Of a DNA stretch of 39,561 bases, positions 1-8,007 are shown piece after piece. The stretch covers positions 1 through 39,561 of the forward strand of contig SVMS01000020.1 in the NCBI GenBank assembly GCA_015067255.1. Direction: 5' to 3'. Under the pieces are notes generated by a model, which did no database searches, was not told the DNA's origin, and saw only the letters and a program-made list of their open reading frames with translations. The translations under genes and the position numbers were made by a program. Positions within the stretch are counted from its first letter, which is position 1. Each line of letters opens with the position of its first letter. This DNA comes from Oscillospiraceae bacterium. Lineage in GTDB: Bacteria > Bacillota > Clostridia > Oscillospirales > SIG519.

Positions 1-127
1 CAACAAGGTTCTGGGGTACCCGCCCGCATTTTCAATGCGTAGGCGGGTGAGGTTCTTATTGTGCAAACAACAAGGTTCTGGGGTACCCGCCCGCATTTTC
101 AATGCGTAGGCGGGTCAGGTTCTTATA
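1..127. repeat. Tandem 67-bp repeat, two copies, each with a GC-rich hairpin
   Basis: Two copies begin at 1 and 68. They match at 58 of the first 59 positions; the only difference is G at 49 against C at 116. Each contains a hairpin (18-48 and 85-115): ACCCGCC-CGCATT pairs with AATGCG-(TA bulge)-GGCGGGT over a TTC loop. Each hairpin is flanked by short direct repeats AGGTTCT. The GC-rich stem contrasts with the AT-rich surroundings. The first copy starts at the window edge, so the array may extend further left. It does not look like CRISPR, because the unit is itself a hairpin and the gap is only about 7 bp. No gene is seen in 1-286. Confidence 0.85.
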
Positions 128-132
128 AAAAA

Positions 133-166
133 ATATAGGAAAAGAGAAAAAACTCCTTTCCTATAT
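133..166 (-). terminator. Intrinsic terminator downstream of the GH1 gene
   Basis: ATATAGGAAA (133-142) pairs with TTTCCTATAT (157-166), and GAG (144-146) pairs with CTC (153-155) around an A6 loop. Read on the minus strand the stem is followed directly by a T-run (complement of 126-132), which fits a Rho-independent terminator for leftward transcription from the GH1 gene. Confidence 0.65.
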
Positions 167-236
167 ATGTTTTAAAAATCAGCTTCAACCTATTTGCTTT
201 TTCCTTTTCTGCGGTCTGTGCCTTTTTCGACAGTCT

Positions 237-270
237 AAAGCAAGAACGAAAAAATTTCGTTCTTGCTTTT
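237..270. terminator. Perfect 15-bp hairpin, probable bidirectional terminator
   Basis: AAAGCAAGAACGAAA (237-251) pairs perfectly with 255-269 over an AAA loop. On the plus strand it runs into five T; on the minus strand the stem ends in TTT. It lies 17 bp beyond the GH1 stop codon and is probably the first terminator for that gene, with a second hairpin further left. Confidence 0.75.
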
Positions 271-286
271 TGATGTTAAGGCACTG

Positions 287-1618
287 TTACTTATTCTTCT
301 CTTGTGCTATGTAATTTTTATAGAAATAATAGCTGTCTTTTGGAGTGCGTTCAAGGGTTTCGGGATCAACTCTTACCAAGCCGAATTTGGGCTCATATCC
401 TTCTGCCCATTCGAAATTATCCAAAAGAGTCCAGTAAAAATAGCCGAAGATATTAAGACCGAGAGCGTTTGCTTTTTCAACTGCTTCGAGATGAAGCTTT
501 AAGTATTCCACACGGTCATAGTCGTGAATAGAGCCGTCCTCAGAAACTGTATCTCTCCACGCAGAGCCGTTTTCGGCAAGTAAAAGAGGAAGGTCTGTAA
601 ATTCACGCAAAAGCTGTGCAAGGTGAATTATTCCGTCAGGAGTAACATTCCAATTAAGCATTGTTTTCTTATGAGGAGTATCCATAACTGTTTCATAATC
701 CACAATGCCGTCTTTTTCGCTGCGGTATCTTAAGAATTGCTCCTGATAATAATTAAGAGCCACAAAATCCATTTTTTCGCCGATAATATCAAAATCTCCG
801 TCTTTGATATAATCAAAAACATTGGGGATATGCGCATAAAGCTTTTTACCCTCTTCGGGATAACAGCCCTTGAAAAGAGGATATAAATACCAGCCGTTGA
901 AGGCTTTATGTGCAAAATCGGAAGCACGCTTGTCCTCAGGAGAGTCGTTGTAAGGCATAAGATTTTGAGTGTTTAAAACCAAGCCTATAGGCTTTGAAAA
1001 ACCAAGCTCGTGGTATTTTTTAATAGATAAGCCGTGGCACAATGCAACGTGATGCCATGCTCTTAAAAAGCTCTCTGTATTTTTGATACCGGGGGCAAAA
1101 ACACCGCTGCCGTAACCGATTTCAGCAACACACATAGGTTCATTTATCGTAAACCACATATCACACATATCGTCAAGCTCAGCAAAGCATTTTTCTGCGT
1201 ATTCTACAAACCACTCGCAAATCTCACGGTTGGTAAAGCCGCCTAAATCCTGACACCATTGAGGTAAATCCCAATGATAAAGAGTAATTGCTGTTTTTAA
1301 GCCCTTACTTTTAAGCTTTTTCAAAAGATTTTTATAAAATTCCATTCCCTTTTCGTTATAGACCTTTTTCTGAGGGAAAATTCGGGGCCAGGAGATAGAA
1401 AAACGGTAATAGTCAACTCCGAGATTGGAAATAAGCTCAACATCTTCGTCAACTCTGTGATAATGATCGCAGGCAATATCTCCGTTATCGTTATTTTTGA
1501 TTTTTCCGGGGATATGGGAAAAGGTGTCCCAGATAGAAGCAGTTTTTCCGTCCTCAAAGGCAGCGCCTTCAATCTGATAGGAGGAGGTTGCAACTCCGAA
1601 AACAAATGACTTATCCAT
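287..1618 (-). CDS. GH1 family beta-glucosidase
   Basis: A 443-residue glycoside hydrolase family 1 enzyme, the usual length for the family, which releases terminal beta-linked sugars with retention of configuration. The N-terminus has the GH1 signature FVFGVATSSYQIEGA. The acid/base glutamate is in TINEP (about E160) and the nucleophile in LLAENGSAW (about E349). The C-terminal NFEWAEGY segment, with Glu where 6-phospho-beta-glucosidases usually differ, favours an unphosphorylated substrate. This agrees with ABC rather than PTS transport in the locus. There is no signal peptide, so it should act in the cytosol. The ATG start is supported by AAGGAG about 8 nt upstream. The gene is divergent from the rest of the locus and shares its intergenic operator region. 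The precise substrate cannot be read from the sequence. Confidence 0.95.
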   Translation of the reverse strand: MDKSFVFGVATSSYQIEGAAFEDGKTASIWDTFSHIPGKIKNNDNGDIACDHYHRVDEDVELISNLGVDYYRFSISWPRIFPQKKVYNEKGMEFYKNLLKKLKSKGLKTAITLYHWDLPQWCQDLGGFTNREICEWFVEYAEKCFAELDDMCDMWFTINEPMCVAEIGYGSGVFAPGIKNTESFLRAWHHVALCHGLSIKKYHELGFSKPIGLVLNTQNLMPYNDSPEDKRASDFAHKAFNGWYLYPLFKGCYPEEGKKLYAHIPNVFDYIKDGDFDIIGEKMDFVALNYYQEQFLRYRSEKDGIVDYETVMDTPHKKTMLNWNVTPDGIIHLAQLLREFTDLPLLLAENGSAWRDTVSEDGSIHDYDRVEYLKLHLEAVEKANALGLNIFGYFYWTLLDNFEWAEGYEPKFGLVRVDPETLERTPKDSYYFYKNYIAQEKNK

Positions 1619-1704
1619 AAAAAATTCTCCTTAATAAAGTTTAGTAGAAAAATTTTGCAAAATTATAAACAGAGCTGTTCGAACTAATTATAATTATTAA
1701 TTAT

Positions 1705-1732
1705 ATTATAGTAGCAAATGCAAAATATTCAA
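1705..1732 (-). promoter_or_regulatory. Promoter of the GH1 gene
   Basis: On the minus strand, TTGAAT (complement of 1727-1732) and TATAAT (complement of 1705-1710) are separated by 16 bp, about 90 bp upstream of the start. The first base of the -35 box lies 51 bp from the centre of the intergenic palindrome. Confidence 0.6.
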
Positions 1733-1761
1733 GGAAAAAAACTATCTTTTTAACAAATCAA

Positions 1762-1804
1762 AATTTTGTATGGGTAAATTTTTAAAAATTACCTATACAA
1801 AATT
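1762..1804. promoter_or_regulatory. 43-nt near-perfect palindrome between divergent promoters (candidate operator)
   Basis: The palindrome is centred at 1783 and has only two mismatched pairs (1772/1794 and 1778/1788). Its outer arms are AATTTTGTAT and ATACAAAATT and its inner arms contain GGTAA/TTACC. The centre is 51 bp from the outer base of the -35 box on each side, so it is equidistant from both divergent promoters. It shares ATGGGTAAATTT and CTATACAAAA with a second site at 4904-4944. A position upstream of both -35 boxes suits an activator, or a repressor that loops. The regulator is unknown; the AraC protein of the locus is one candidate. Confidence 0.65.
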
Positions 1805-1833
1805 GGCACAATTGCTTTTTTAGGCGTATTTTG

Positions 1834-1862
1834 TTGACAAAACGAAAAGCGCAGTTGATAAT
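1834..1862 (+). promoter_or_regulatory. Promoter for the GH106-like gene
   Basis: TTGACA (1834-1839) and GATAAT (1857-1862) have the optimal 17-bp spacing, a strong vegetative-type promoter. The transcript would have a leader of about 100 nt before the ATG at 1967. Confidence 0.65.
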
Positions 1863-1966
1863 ATGAATATAAAATCTGTTTATTTTATTTTTATTGTGCA
1901 ATCATACAAATAATTTTAAATTTTAAAAAATTAAAACATTTCAAAAAATGAAATGAGGATAAATTT

Positions 1967-4879
1967 ATGGATATAAAAATTTATAAAAATCCCGATTCGA
2001 AATACAGAAGCTCGCCTTTTTGGTCCTGGAACGGAGAAATGGATGAGGAACGTCTGAAAAGACAGATATCTGCATTTAAGCAAGGCGGAATGGGCGGAGT
2101 TTTTATGCACAGCCGTCCCGGACTTAAGACAGAGTATTTGGGAGAAAAATGGTTTAAATGCGTTCATGCCTGCGTTGAACAATCAAAGGAAGTTGGTATG
2201 GAGGCTCATCTTTACGATGAGGATAAATATGCCTCGGGAACAGCAAGCGGAGAATTGGTGAGAAGAAATCCCGAATTTGAACTGAAACAGCTGGTAGTAA
2301 GCACAGGCATAGAAAAAGAGAGTAATTTAATAGCAGTTTTTGCTGTCGGCTTTGATGATGACGGAGCTATTACTGACTATAAAAAAATAGATAAAGACCA
2401 TGAGGCTGAAAGCGGAAAGCAAAAGCTTTATTTCCAGACTATAAGACATACAAGCAATCAGGGCTGGTATAACTTTTCAAGCGCAACAGACTTATGTAAT
2501 CCTGATTTGACAGATGCCTTTTTAAAATGCACCCACGATGAATATTACAAAAGGGAAAAGGCGGATTTCGGAACGACAATTCCCTCTATGTTTACAGACG
2601 AGGTTTCTGTTTCCTGGCTTGCCCACGGGGTTGATTATCCCGATATAATTGCAAAGCACCAATGGACCTTAGGAATTGAGAAGAAATTTAAGGAAAGATA
2701 CGGCTATGATTTTACAGAGTATCTTCCCGAGCTGTTTTTCGGCAAGGTGGACGGCAGTGATAAAAACGTTGATTTTGACTATATCACATACATACAGGAG
2801 CTTTTTGAAGAAAACTATTCCCATAAAATAGCCGATTGGTGCGGGGACAGAAACATCGCATTGACAGGTCATCTTCATTTTGCATGCTTCCTTGATTTTG
2901 CAGAAATAGGAAATCCGATGAAGCATTTTTATTATTGGCAATGGCCCGGAATGGATATTTTAACAGATGCCGTAGCAAAGCTATCGGCTTTTAAAATGAC
3001 AGCTTCCGCTGTTCATCAGTACGGCAAAGACCGCTGCGCCTGTGAAACCTACGGCTGCACAGGCTGGGATTGGCCTCTTGAAAGACATAAATTTCACGCA
3101 GGCTGGCAGTTCTGTCTTGGTGTAACCTTCAGAAATCTTCACCTTTCCCACTACACACTTGCAGGCTGGGGTAAAAAGGATTACCCTGCAAGTATATCCC
3201 CTCATTCGCCTTGGTTTAAATGCTATAGTCTTATTGAGGATCGCTGCGCCCGTATATCCTATCTTCTTTCTCAGGGAAAATACGGCGGAAAGGTTTTGGT
3301 TGTGTCGCCCATAAATACTGTTTATAAGCTGTATCACGGCTTTCATAAGGTAGGAAAGTATGACAAATGGGGCAAAACACTTTTTGCATATAACGACATC
3401 TGGGAAAAAATCACTCAGACACTCATAAATGAGCACGTGGACTTTGATTTCGGCGATGAAGAAATGACCTGTAAATTGGGAAAAGCTGAAAACAAAGAAA
3501 TAATTATCGGCGATATGAGCTATGATACTGTTGTTATTCCGCCAATGCTTGAGCTTGACGAAAATATGGCAAAGCTTATTAAGGAAAGCGGAGTAAGGGT
3601 TTTTGATTTTAATAACGAGCAGGGCACAGAGGATGAAAAAATAGAAAAAATGCTATCCTTTGTTCCTAAAAATGCAAGCATAACAGAAAATTCACAAGAA
3701 GACGGTAGAACCTGGTCTATTGTTCGTGATGTGGATAAAGGACAGCTGCTTTTTATACAGTCTATGGAAAAGCGTGAAAAGACAGTAAAAATAAAAATGA
3801 AGGATTTGGGAGATGTAGTTTCCTTTGATGTGCAGACAGGAAAAATATATCCTGTTGAAGCAACAAGAAAAGACGGCTATGTTTTCTTTGAAGCAAAGCT
3901 TACAGAAACAGACAATAAGCTTTTTGGCTGCGGAATAAATTGTGAATGTGATGAATTGCCCGAAAAGGCGGAAAATGTTATTAAGGTTGAAAAGCAAATG
4001 TTTGAATACCGTTTGTCCGAGCCTAACGCTATGCCCCTTGACTATTGCAGATTCTCAATAGACGGCGGCAAAATGTCCGAAAGTGTCAGCGTATCTGAAA
4101 TGGAGGATATAATTTTAAGACATTACGGACTTCCCTCTAAAGTGTTCTATGAATCCTGTCAGCCTTGGTATGCTCATAAGGAAATGTATAAAAAATACGG
4201 AAAAATAAAGGCAGAATTTGAATTTATCTTAGAGACGGCTGCAAAGGGAATAAGCTTGGCTATGGAAAATACAGGCACTATAAAAGCCTTTGTAAACGGA
4301 AATGAAATAGGAGAAGCGACAGGCTGTTTCATAGACGAGGATATAAAAACCTATGACATTTCAAGCCTTGCTGTTTTTGGCAAAAATACAGTTACACTTG
4401 AGGTTGATTACGATACCGATACAGAGCTTGAAAATATGTATATAATCGGAGATTTTTCTGTTGAAAAGGCAGAGAAAAACAAGCCTCTTTGTCCGTCTAA
4501 TTTGGTTATCAGAGAAAAGCGTGAAAAGATATCGGGCGGCAAATTAAGTGAAAACGGATTGCCCTTCTACACAGGAAGCGTATATTACAAGCTTTTCGCA
4601 GAGTGTGAGCAGACAAGCAGGTTGGTTCTTGACAAAATAAACTGTATTGCCTGCGGAGTTTTAATTGACGGCAACAGTCAATACAAAGCCTTCGGTCCCT
4701 TTGAATTTGATATTACCAAGGGGAAAACAGCTTTTGAAATAGAGCTTATATGCGGAAGAAAGAATATAATGGGTCCTGTTCACGTAACAAGAGAGGGGAT
4801 TGTTGAGCCTGATGACTTCAGATTTGACAGTCCGTACTGGAAATATGAGTACCAAACTGATGATTTTTATTTGCTTTAA
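1967..4879 (+). CDS. GH106-like glycoside hydrolase (alpha-L-rhamnosidase-like), cytosolic
   Basis: A 970-residue protein without a signal peptide. The opening PFWSWNGEMDEERLKRQI followed by GGMGGVFMHSR resembles the start of the TIM barrel in GH106-like proteins (PF17132-type alpha-L-rhamnosidases). Candidate catalytic carboxylates lie in FTDEVS (about E212) and CETYGCTGWDW (about E360), assigned by motif context only. The C-terminal part, about residues 720-960, contains segments like a GH2-type sugar-binding beta-sandwich (VNGNEIGEA, YDISSLAVFGKNTVTLEV). It is the first rightward gene after the divergent promoter. In family terms it would release L-rhamnose or a related sugar from imported oligosaccharides. 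The family assignment is moderate and the substrate is not proven. The ATG start follows GAGG with suitable spacing. Confidence 0.65.
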   Translation: MDIKIYKNPDSKYRSSPFWSWNGEMDEERLKRQISAFKQGGMGGVFMHSRPGLKTEYLGEKWFKCVHACVEQSKEVGMEAHLYDEDKYASGTASGELVRRNPEFELKQLVVSTGIEKESNLIAVFAVGFDDDGAITDYKKIDKDHEAESGKQKLYFQTIRHTSNQGWYNFSSATDLCNPDLTDAFLKCTHDEYYKREKADFGTTIPSMFTDEVSVSWLAHGVDYPDIIAKHQWTLGIEKKFKERYGYDFTEYLPELFFGKVDGSDKNVDFDYITYIQELFEENYSHKIADWCGDRNIALTGHLHFACFLDFAEIGNPMKHFYYWQWPGMDILTDAVAKLSAFKMTASAVHQYGKDRCACETYGCTGWDWPLERHKFHAGWQFCLGVTFRNLHLSHYTLAGWGKKDYPASISPHSPWFKCYSLIEDRCARISYLLSQGKYGGKVLVVSPINTVYKLYHGFHKVGKYDKWGKTLFAYNDIWEKITQTLINEHVDFDFGDEEMTCKLGKAENKEIIIGDMSYDTVVIPPMLELDENMAKLIKESGVRVFDFNNEQGTEDEKIEKMLSFVPKNASITENSQEDGRTWSIVRDVDKGQLLFIQSMEKREKTVKIKMKDLGDVVSFDVQTGKIYPVEATRKDGYVFFEAKLTETDNKLFGCGINCECDELPEKAENVIKVEKQMFEYRLSEPNAMPLDYCRFSIDGGKMSESVSVSEMEDIILRHYGLPSKVFYESCQPWYAHKEMYKKYGKIKAEFEFILETAAKGISLAMENTGTIKAFVNGNEIGEATGCFIDEDIKTYDISSLAVFGKNTVTLEVDYDTDTELENMYIIGDFSVEKAEKNKPLCPSNLVIREKREKISGGKLSENGLPFYTGSVYYKLFAECEQTSRLVLDKINCIACGVLIDGNSQYKAFGPFEFDITKGKTAFEIELICGRKNIMGPVHVTREGIVEPDDFRFDSPYWKYEYQTDDFYLL

Positions 4880-4903
4880 AAATGCATTTTTGATATAAGT
4901 TGC

Positions 4904-4944
4904 TTTTTGAATGGGTAAATTTCTAATTTTTATCTATACAAAAA
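4904..4944. promoter_or_regulatory. Second, more diverged copy of the operator palindrome
   Basis: Centred near 4924. Outer arms TTTTTG and CAAAAA pair, and the interior carries ATGGGTAAATTT and CTATACAAAA, both shared with 1762-1804. It lies about 60 bp upstream of the predicted -35 of the lipoprotein gene, similar to the spacing at the divergent promoters. The symmetry is weaker, with several mismatches or G-T pairs. Confidence 0.5.
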
Positions 4945-4985
4945 TGTGAACTTTGGCAACTGAAAGAGAAAATGAGCGCATTTTA

Positions 4986-5014
4986 TTGAATTTTAGTCAT
5001 TTTAATATTAAAAT
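4986..5014 (+). promoter_or_regulatory. Probable promoter for the lipoprotein gene and the long array
   Basis: TTGAAT (4986-4991) and TAAAAT (5009-5014) with 17-bp spacing, about 70 bp upstream of the chosen GTG start. No equally clear promoter was seen between here and 34990, so this may drive a long transcript, although weaker internal promoters cannot be excluded. Confidence 0.45.
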
Positions 5015-5082
5015 ATAAAAAGAGAACAAGGTATCTATTGATTTTACCTAAAAAGTTTTTAAAAAAGCAAAGGAGTGGCATT

Positions 5083-6693
5083 GTGAAAATTAAGAGAATA
5101 GTAATTTTCATATCTATAATAGTTATGCTGTTTGGCATGGTTGCTTGTACAGTAAAGGATAACGGGGAGTCAAGCTCACAAAGCTCGTCAAGTAACAGTC
5201 AGTCCTCGTCCTCAAGCGACTCGTCCTCAAGCAGCTCTTCAAGCTTAGAGTCCTCTGAAGATGAAAGCAGTTCATCGTCTATTGTTGATGATTCTTCATC
5301 TTCTCAGATAGGCTCATCCTCATCATCTTCCTCAACAGGATATGTTGAAAAGGAACCTATCAAGTATACATATCTCGGACAGAAGTTTACCGATGAAACA
5401 ATCAAAATTACTTGGATTAACGTATGGAATGCTTCTTCTGAATCCTGGGTAATTCCTCAGAATTCCAACGGCTTCAGAATTCTTATTGACGGCGTTTGGA
5501 GAGGTATTGACTGGGATATTCAAAATATAATGAATAAAACTCTTAAGGAAATAAAGAATGCGGGAATTGACGTTATTGTATTTGACCTTACAAACGGCTT
5601 CCAATCCTGGCATATGAACCGTTCCGTTAAGATTGCCGAGAAGTGCAGAGAGCTTGGACTTAAGTTTTGCTTTGCGGCTGGTAATACCACAACCGATGGA
5701 ATAAATACAAGAGCGAAAATGACCTGGGATGATTTTGCAGGCGTAGGCGCTCCCTTTGAGGATGTATATTTCCACAAGGACGGCAAGCCCGTATTTGTTG
5801 ACTACGTTATAGAAAGTCAGTTTAAGGAAATTTCCTCAAGCAATCTTGAATATATCCAGAAATTTACTCACGTTTGGGCATCAGGCGGCGAGGCTTATAT
5901 AGACAAATGGGGTTGGCAGTTGGTTCCCTCTATCGGAAGCATTCCCTCTAAGGATTCAATGTATGTTACTCCTTCAACCTATTGGGGCTCTGATACATAT
6001 GAGTGGAGTCATAGTATGGCATTCCTTGATTATAATCTTCTCCTTGCTTCAAAAAATCAGCCTAAGCATATGATAATCGGTGCTTATGACGATGCTTTCG
6101 AGAGAAACTCCTGGATGATTGCCGATACAACAGGTGCTATTCCCGAGCGTCAGCAGAATGACAGATACGGAAACCTATCAGTTGACGGACTGTATATAAG
6201 AGTATGCGAATGGCTCAGTGAAAAAGGTCCCAGCGTTGTTTCGGGCGGTATTCTTCCCGACGGCGCATACTTAATGAGAAACAAAAACAGCGGCTTGATT
6301 CTCGGAACAAACAATCTTCAGTTTGTTGATGAGCTTGAAATGCAGCAGATTAATGAAGCAGATAATTTAGGCGATTACATATGGCTTTATCATTTGGGAA
6401 ATCAGAAATACAGAGTAGTAAGAATGACAACAGGTAAATCCCTTGCAGTTGTTAAGGGAGATATGGAAATCGGCGGTCCTGTTATTCAGAAATTTGACGA
6501 AAATGTTAAGGAACAGATTTGGACTATTTCCAAAAATGCAGACGGAAGCTACAGCTTTAAAAACGAAGCTTGCGGATATATGATTGATGTAAAGAAAGCA
6601 TCAAAAACAAACGGCGCATTTATAGTTTTGGAAGAAAAGAGCGACTCTGACAGTCAGAAATGGCTTATGGAGCCTATTCTCGTTATGGAATGA
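5083..6693 (+). CDS. Surface lipoprotein: poly-Ser linker, unknown TIM-barrel-like hydrolase domain, ricin-like tail
   Basis: A 536-residue protein. I chose GTG at 5083 because AAAGGAG precedes it and translation begins MKIKRIVIFISIIV, a lipoprotein signal with lipobox cysteine in GMVAC (Cys22). An upstream in-frame TTG at 5038 lacks such a site. Residues about 27-85 form a serine-rich linker with mixed Ser codons. Residues about 107-385 form a barrel-like domain with FDLTNGF (about 167-173), GKPVFVDYV, KWGWQL and GAYDDAFERNSW (D336, D337, E340). Residues about 390-536 resemble a ricin-type beta-trefoil. The YDDxxERN segment sits where GH99/GH71-like barrels have a late-strand acidic motif, but I cannot place it in a named family. 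It is probably a cell-surface glycanase. Close paralogues are the next gene and the C-terminal part of the protein at 11608-16329. Confidence 0.75.
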   Translation: MKIKRIVIFISIIVMLFGMVACTVKDNGESSSQSSSSNSQSSSSSDSSSSSSSSLESSEDESSSSSIVDDSSSSQIGSSSSSSSTGYVEKEPIKYTYLGQKFTDETIKITWINVWNASSESWVIPQNSNGFRILIDGVWRGIDWDIQNIMNKTLKEIKNAGIDVIVFDLTNGFQSWHMNRSVKIAEKCRELGLKFCFAAGNTTTDGINTRAKMTWDDFAGVGAPFEDVYFHKDGKPVFVDYVIESQFKEISSSNLEYIQKFTHVWASGGEAYIDKWGWQLVPSIGSIPSKDSMYVTPSTYWGSDTYEWSHSMAFLDYNLLLASKNQPKHMIIGAYDDAFERNSWMIADTTGAIPERQQNDRYGNLSVDGLYIRVCEWLSEKGPSVVSGGILPDGAYLMRNKNSGLILGTNNLQFVDELEMQQINEADNLGDYIWLYHLGNQKYRVVRMTTGKSLAVVKGDMEIGGPVIQKFDENVKEQIWTISKNADGSYSFKNEACGYMIDVKKASKTNGAFIVLEEKSDSDSQKWLMEPILVME

Positions 6694-6703
6694 GGAAGAA
6701 AAA

Positions 6704-7978
6704 ATGGGATTATTTGATAATTCGCATAAAGCTACCTGGATAAATATATGGGTTGCTTCATCTGAAAAGCATTGGTTTAATCCTGATAATCACAACGGAA
6801 CAAGGGTTGAAATAAACGGAGTTAAAAAGGCTATAAACTGGGATGAAGCCGAGCAGGTGGATATTCATCTTAAAAGTATAAAAGAAGCAGGCGTAGATAC
6901 TGTTTTATTTGACCTTACAAACGGTTTTCACGATTTTATTATGGAAAGGTCAAAGCGTGTAGGCAGAGTTTGCAGAGAGTTAGGACTTAAGTTTGCCTTT
7001 GCCGCAGGAAATACAGATGATGACGGCTTTGAACAAAGAGCAGAGCTTACATATAAAGATTTTTGCGGTGAAGATGCAGAGTTTAATGACTGCTATCTTA
7101 AAAAGGACGGTAAACCTCTTTTAGTTCTTTATGTTGTAAGAGAGCAGTATGAACGCCTTTCAAAAAGTCAGGCAACCTATCTTTCAAGGTTCAATCGTGT
7201 ATGGGCTTCGGGAGAGGACCCTGATATCAATAAATGGGGCTGGCAGTTAAGTCCCGATGTGGCGACAGTTGCATCTGATGATGCTATGTATGTAACCTCA
7301 TCTTTACGTTGGGACTACAGATTTCCTGAAAGATGGCATAAGTCGGCAGAATTTTTAGATTATAACTTATTAAAAGCATATGTAAATTCTCCTAAATTCC
7401 TTATAGTCGGCTCTTATGATGATGTATTCGAAAGAAATTCGTGGATGCTGGTAGATACAACTGACGCAGGCGAGCATCTTAAGCAAAAGGATATCTTCGG
7501 AAACGTTTCGGAAAGCTCTTATTATGAGAGAGTATGCGACTGGCTTAAGGGAAAGCCGAAATCAATTGAAGGCGGCTTGCTTGCAGACGGTGCATACAAA
7601 ATGTTAAGCTCTGATGGTAAAGTAATCGGAACAACCGGTATACAGGATTTAGAGGGCGGACAGGTTGAGTGTGTAGCTGATGACCAAAGCCTTAACAGTC
7701 TTATATGGCTGTATCATCTTGGAGATAATTATTACCGTATTTCGAGACTTTCTGCAGGAAAATCTCTTAAAGATAACGGGCAAGCTCTTATACAAGGCTG
7801 TGATGAAAACTGTGATACTCAAAAATGGCAGCTTAGTATAAATCAAAATGGACAAGTGAGCTTTAAAAATTTGAAAACAGGAAGATATATCGGAGAAAAC
7901 GGACTTTGTGAAAATCAAAGTGAAAAAGCTTTCTGGAGCTTGAAGCCCGATTTAACGATGGATTTAATTAAAGATTAA
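6704..7978 (+). CDS. Unknown TIM-barrel-like hydrolase domain with ricin-like tail, no signal peptide
   Basis: A 424-residue paralogue of the preceding lipoprotein without signal peptide or linker; it begins almost directly with the catalytic-type domain (ATWINIWVASSEKHW). It keeps FDLTNGF, GKPLLVLYV, KWGWQL and VGSYDDVFERNSW (D239, D240, E243). The C-terminal 130 residues form a ricin-like region with the repeated pattern YRISRLSAGKSL / QKWQLS. It starts 10 bp after the upstream stop and has a weak but acceptable ribosome site. Without an export signal it should be cytosolic, so it may process imported oligosaccharides of the same linkage cut outside by its paralogues. A beta-trefoil on a cytosolic enzyme is unusual. 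The enzyme family is unrecognised. Confidence 0.75.
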   Translation: MGLFDNSHKATWINIWVASSEKHWFNPDNHNGTRVEINGVKKAINWDEAEQVDIHLKSIKEAGVDTVLFDLTNGFHDFIMERSKRVGRVCRELGLKFAFAAGNTDDDGFEQRAELTYKDFCGEDAEFNDCYLKKDGKPLLVLYVVREQYERLSKSQATYLSRFNRVWASGEDPDINKWGWQLSPDVATVASDDAMYVTSSLRWDYRFPERWHKSAEFLDYNLLKAYVNSPKFLIVGSYDDVFERNSWMLVDTTDAGEHLKQKDIFGNVSESSYYERVCDWLKGKPKSIEGGLLADGAYKMLSSDGKVIGTTGIQDLEGGQVECVADDQSLNSLIWLYHLGDNYYRISRLSAGKSLKDNGQALIQGCDENCDTQKWQLSINQNGQVSFKNLKTGRYIGENGLCENQSEKAFWSLKPDLTMDLIKD

Positions 7979-8007
7979 AATATATTTTAGATGGAGGTAT
8001 ATGGTAA

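Noticed and set aside
1-127. CRISPR array
   Set aside because: The repeated unit is about 60 bp with only 7 bp between copies, is itself a hairpin, and no cas gene is nearby.
1834-1862. Riboswitch in the leader of the GH106-like gene
   Set aside because: The leader of about 100 nt is AT-rich with no conserved aptamer motif or terminator-antiterminator pair that I could see.
5038-5082. Upstream TTG start for the lipoprotein gene
   Set aside because: It has no ribosome site and would bury the lipobox signal behind 15 extra residues; GTG at 5083 has AAAGGAG and gives a normal lipoprotein signal.
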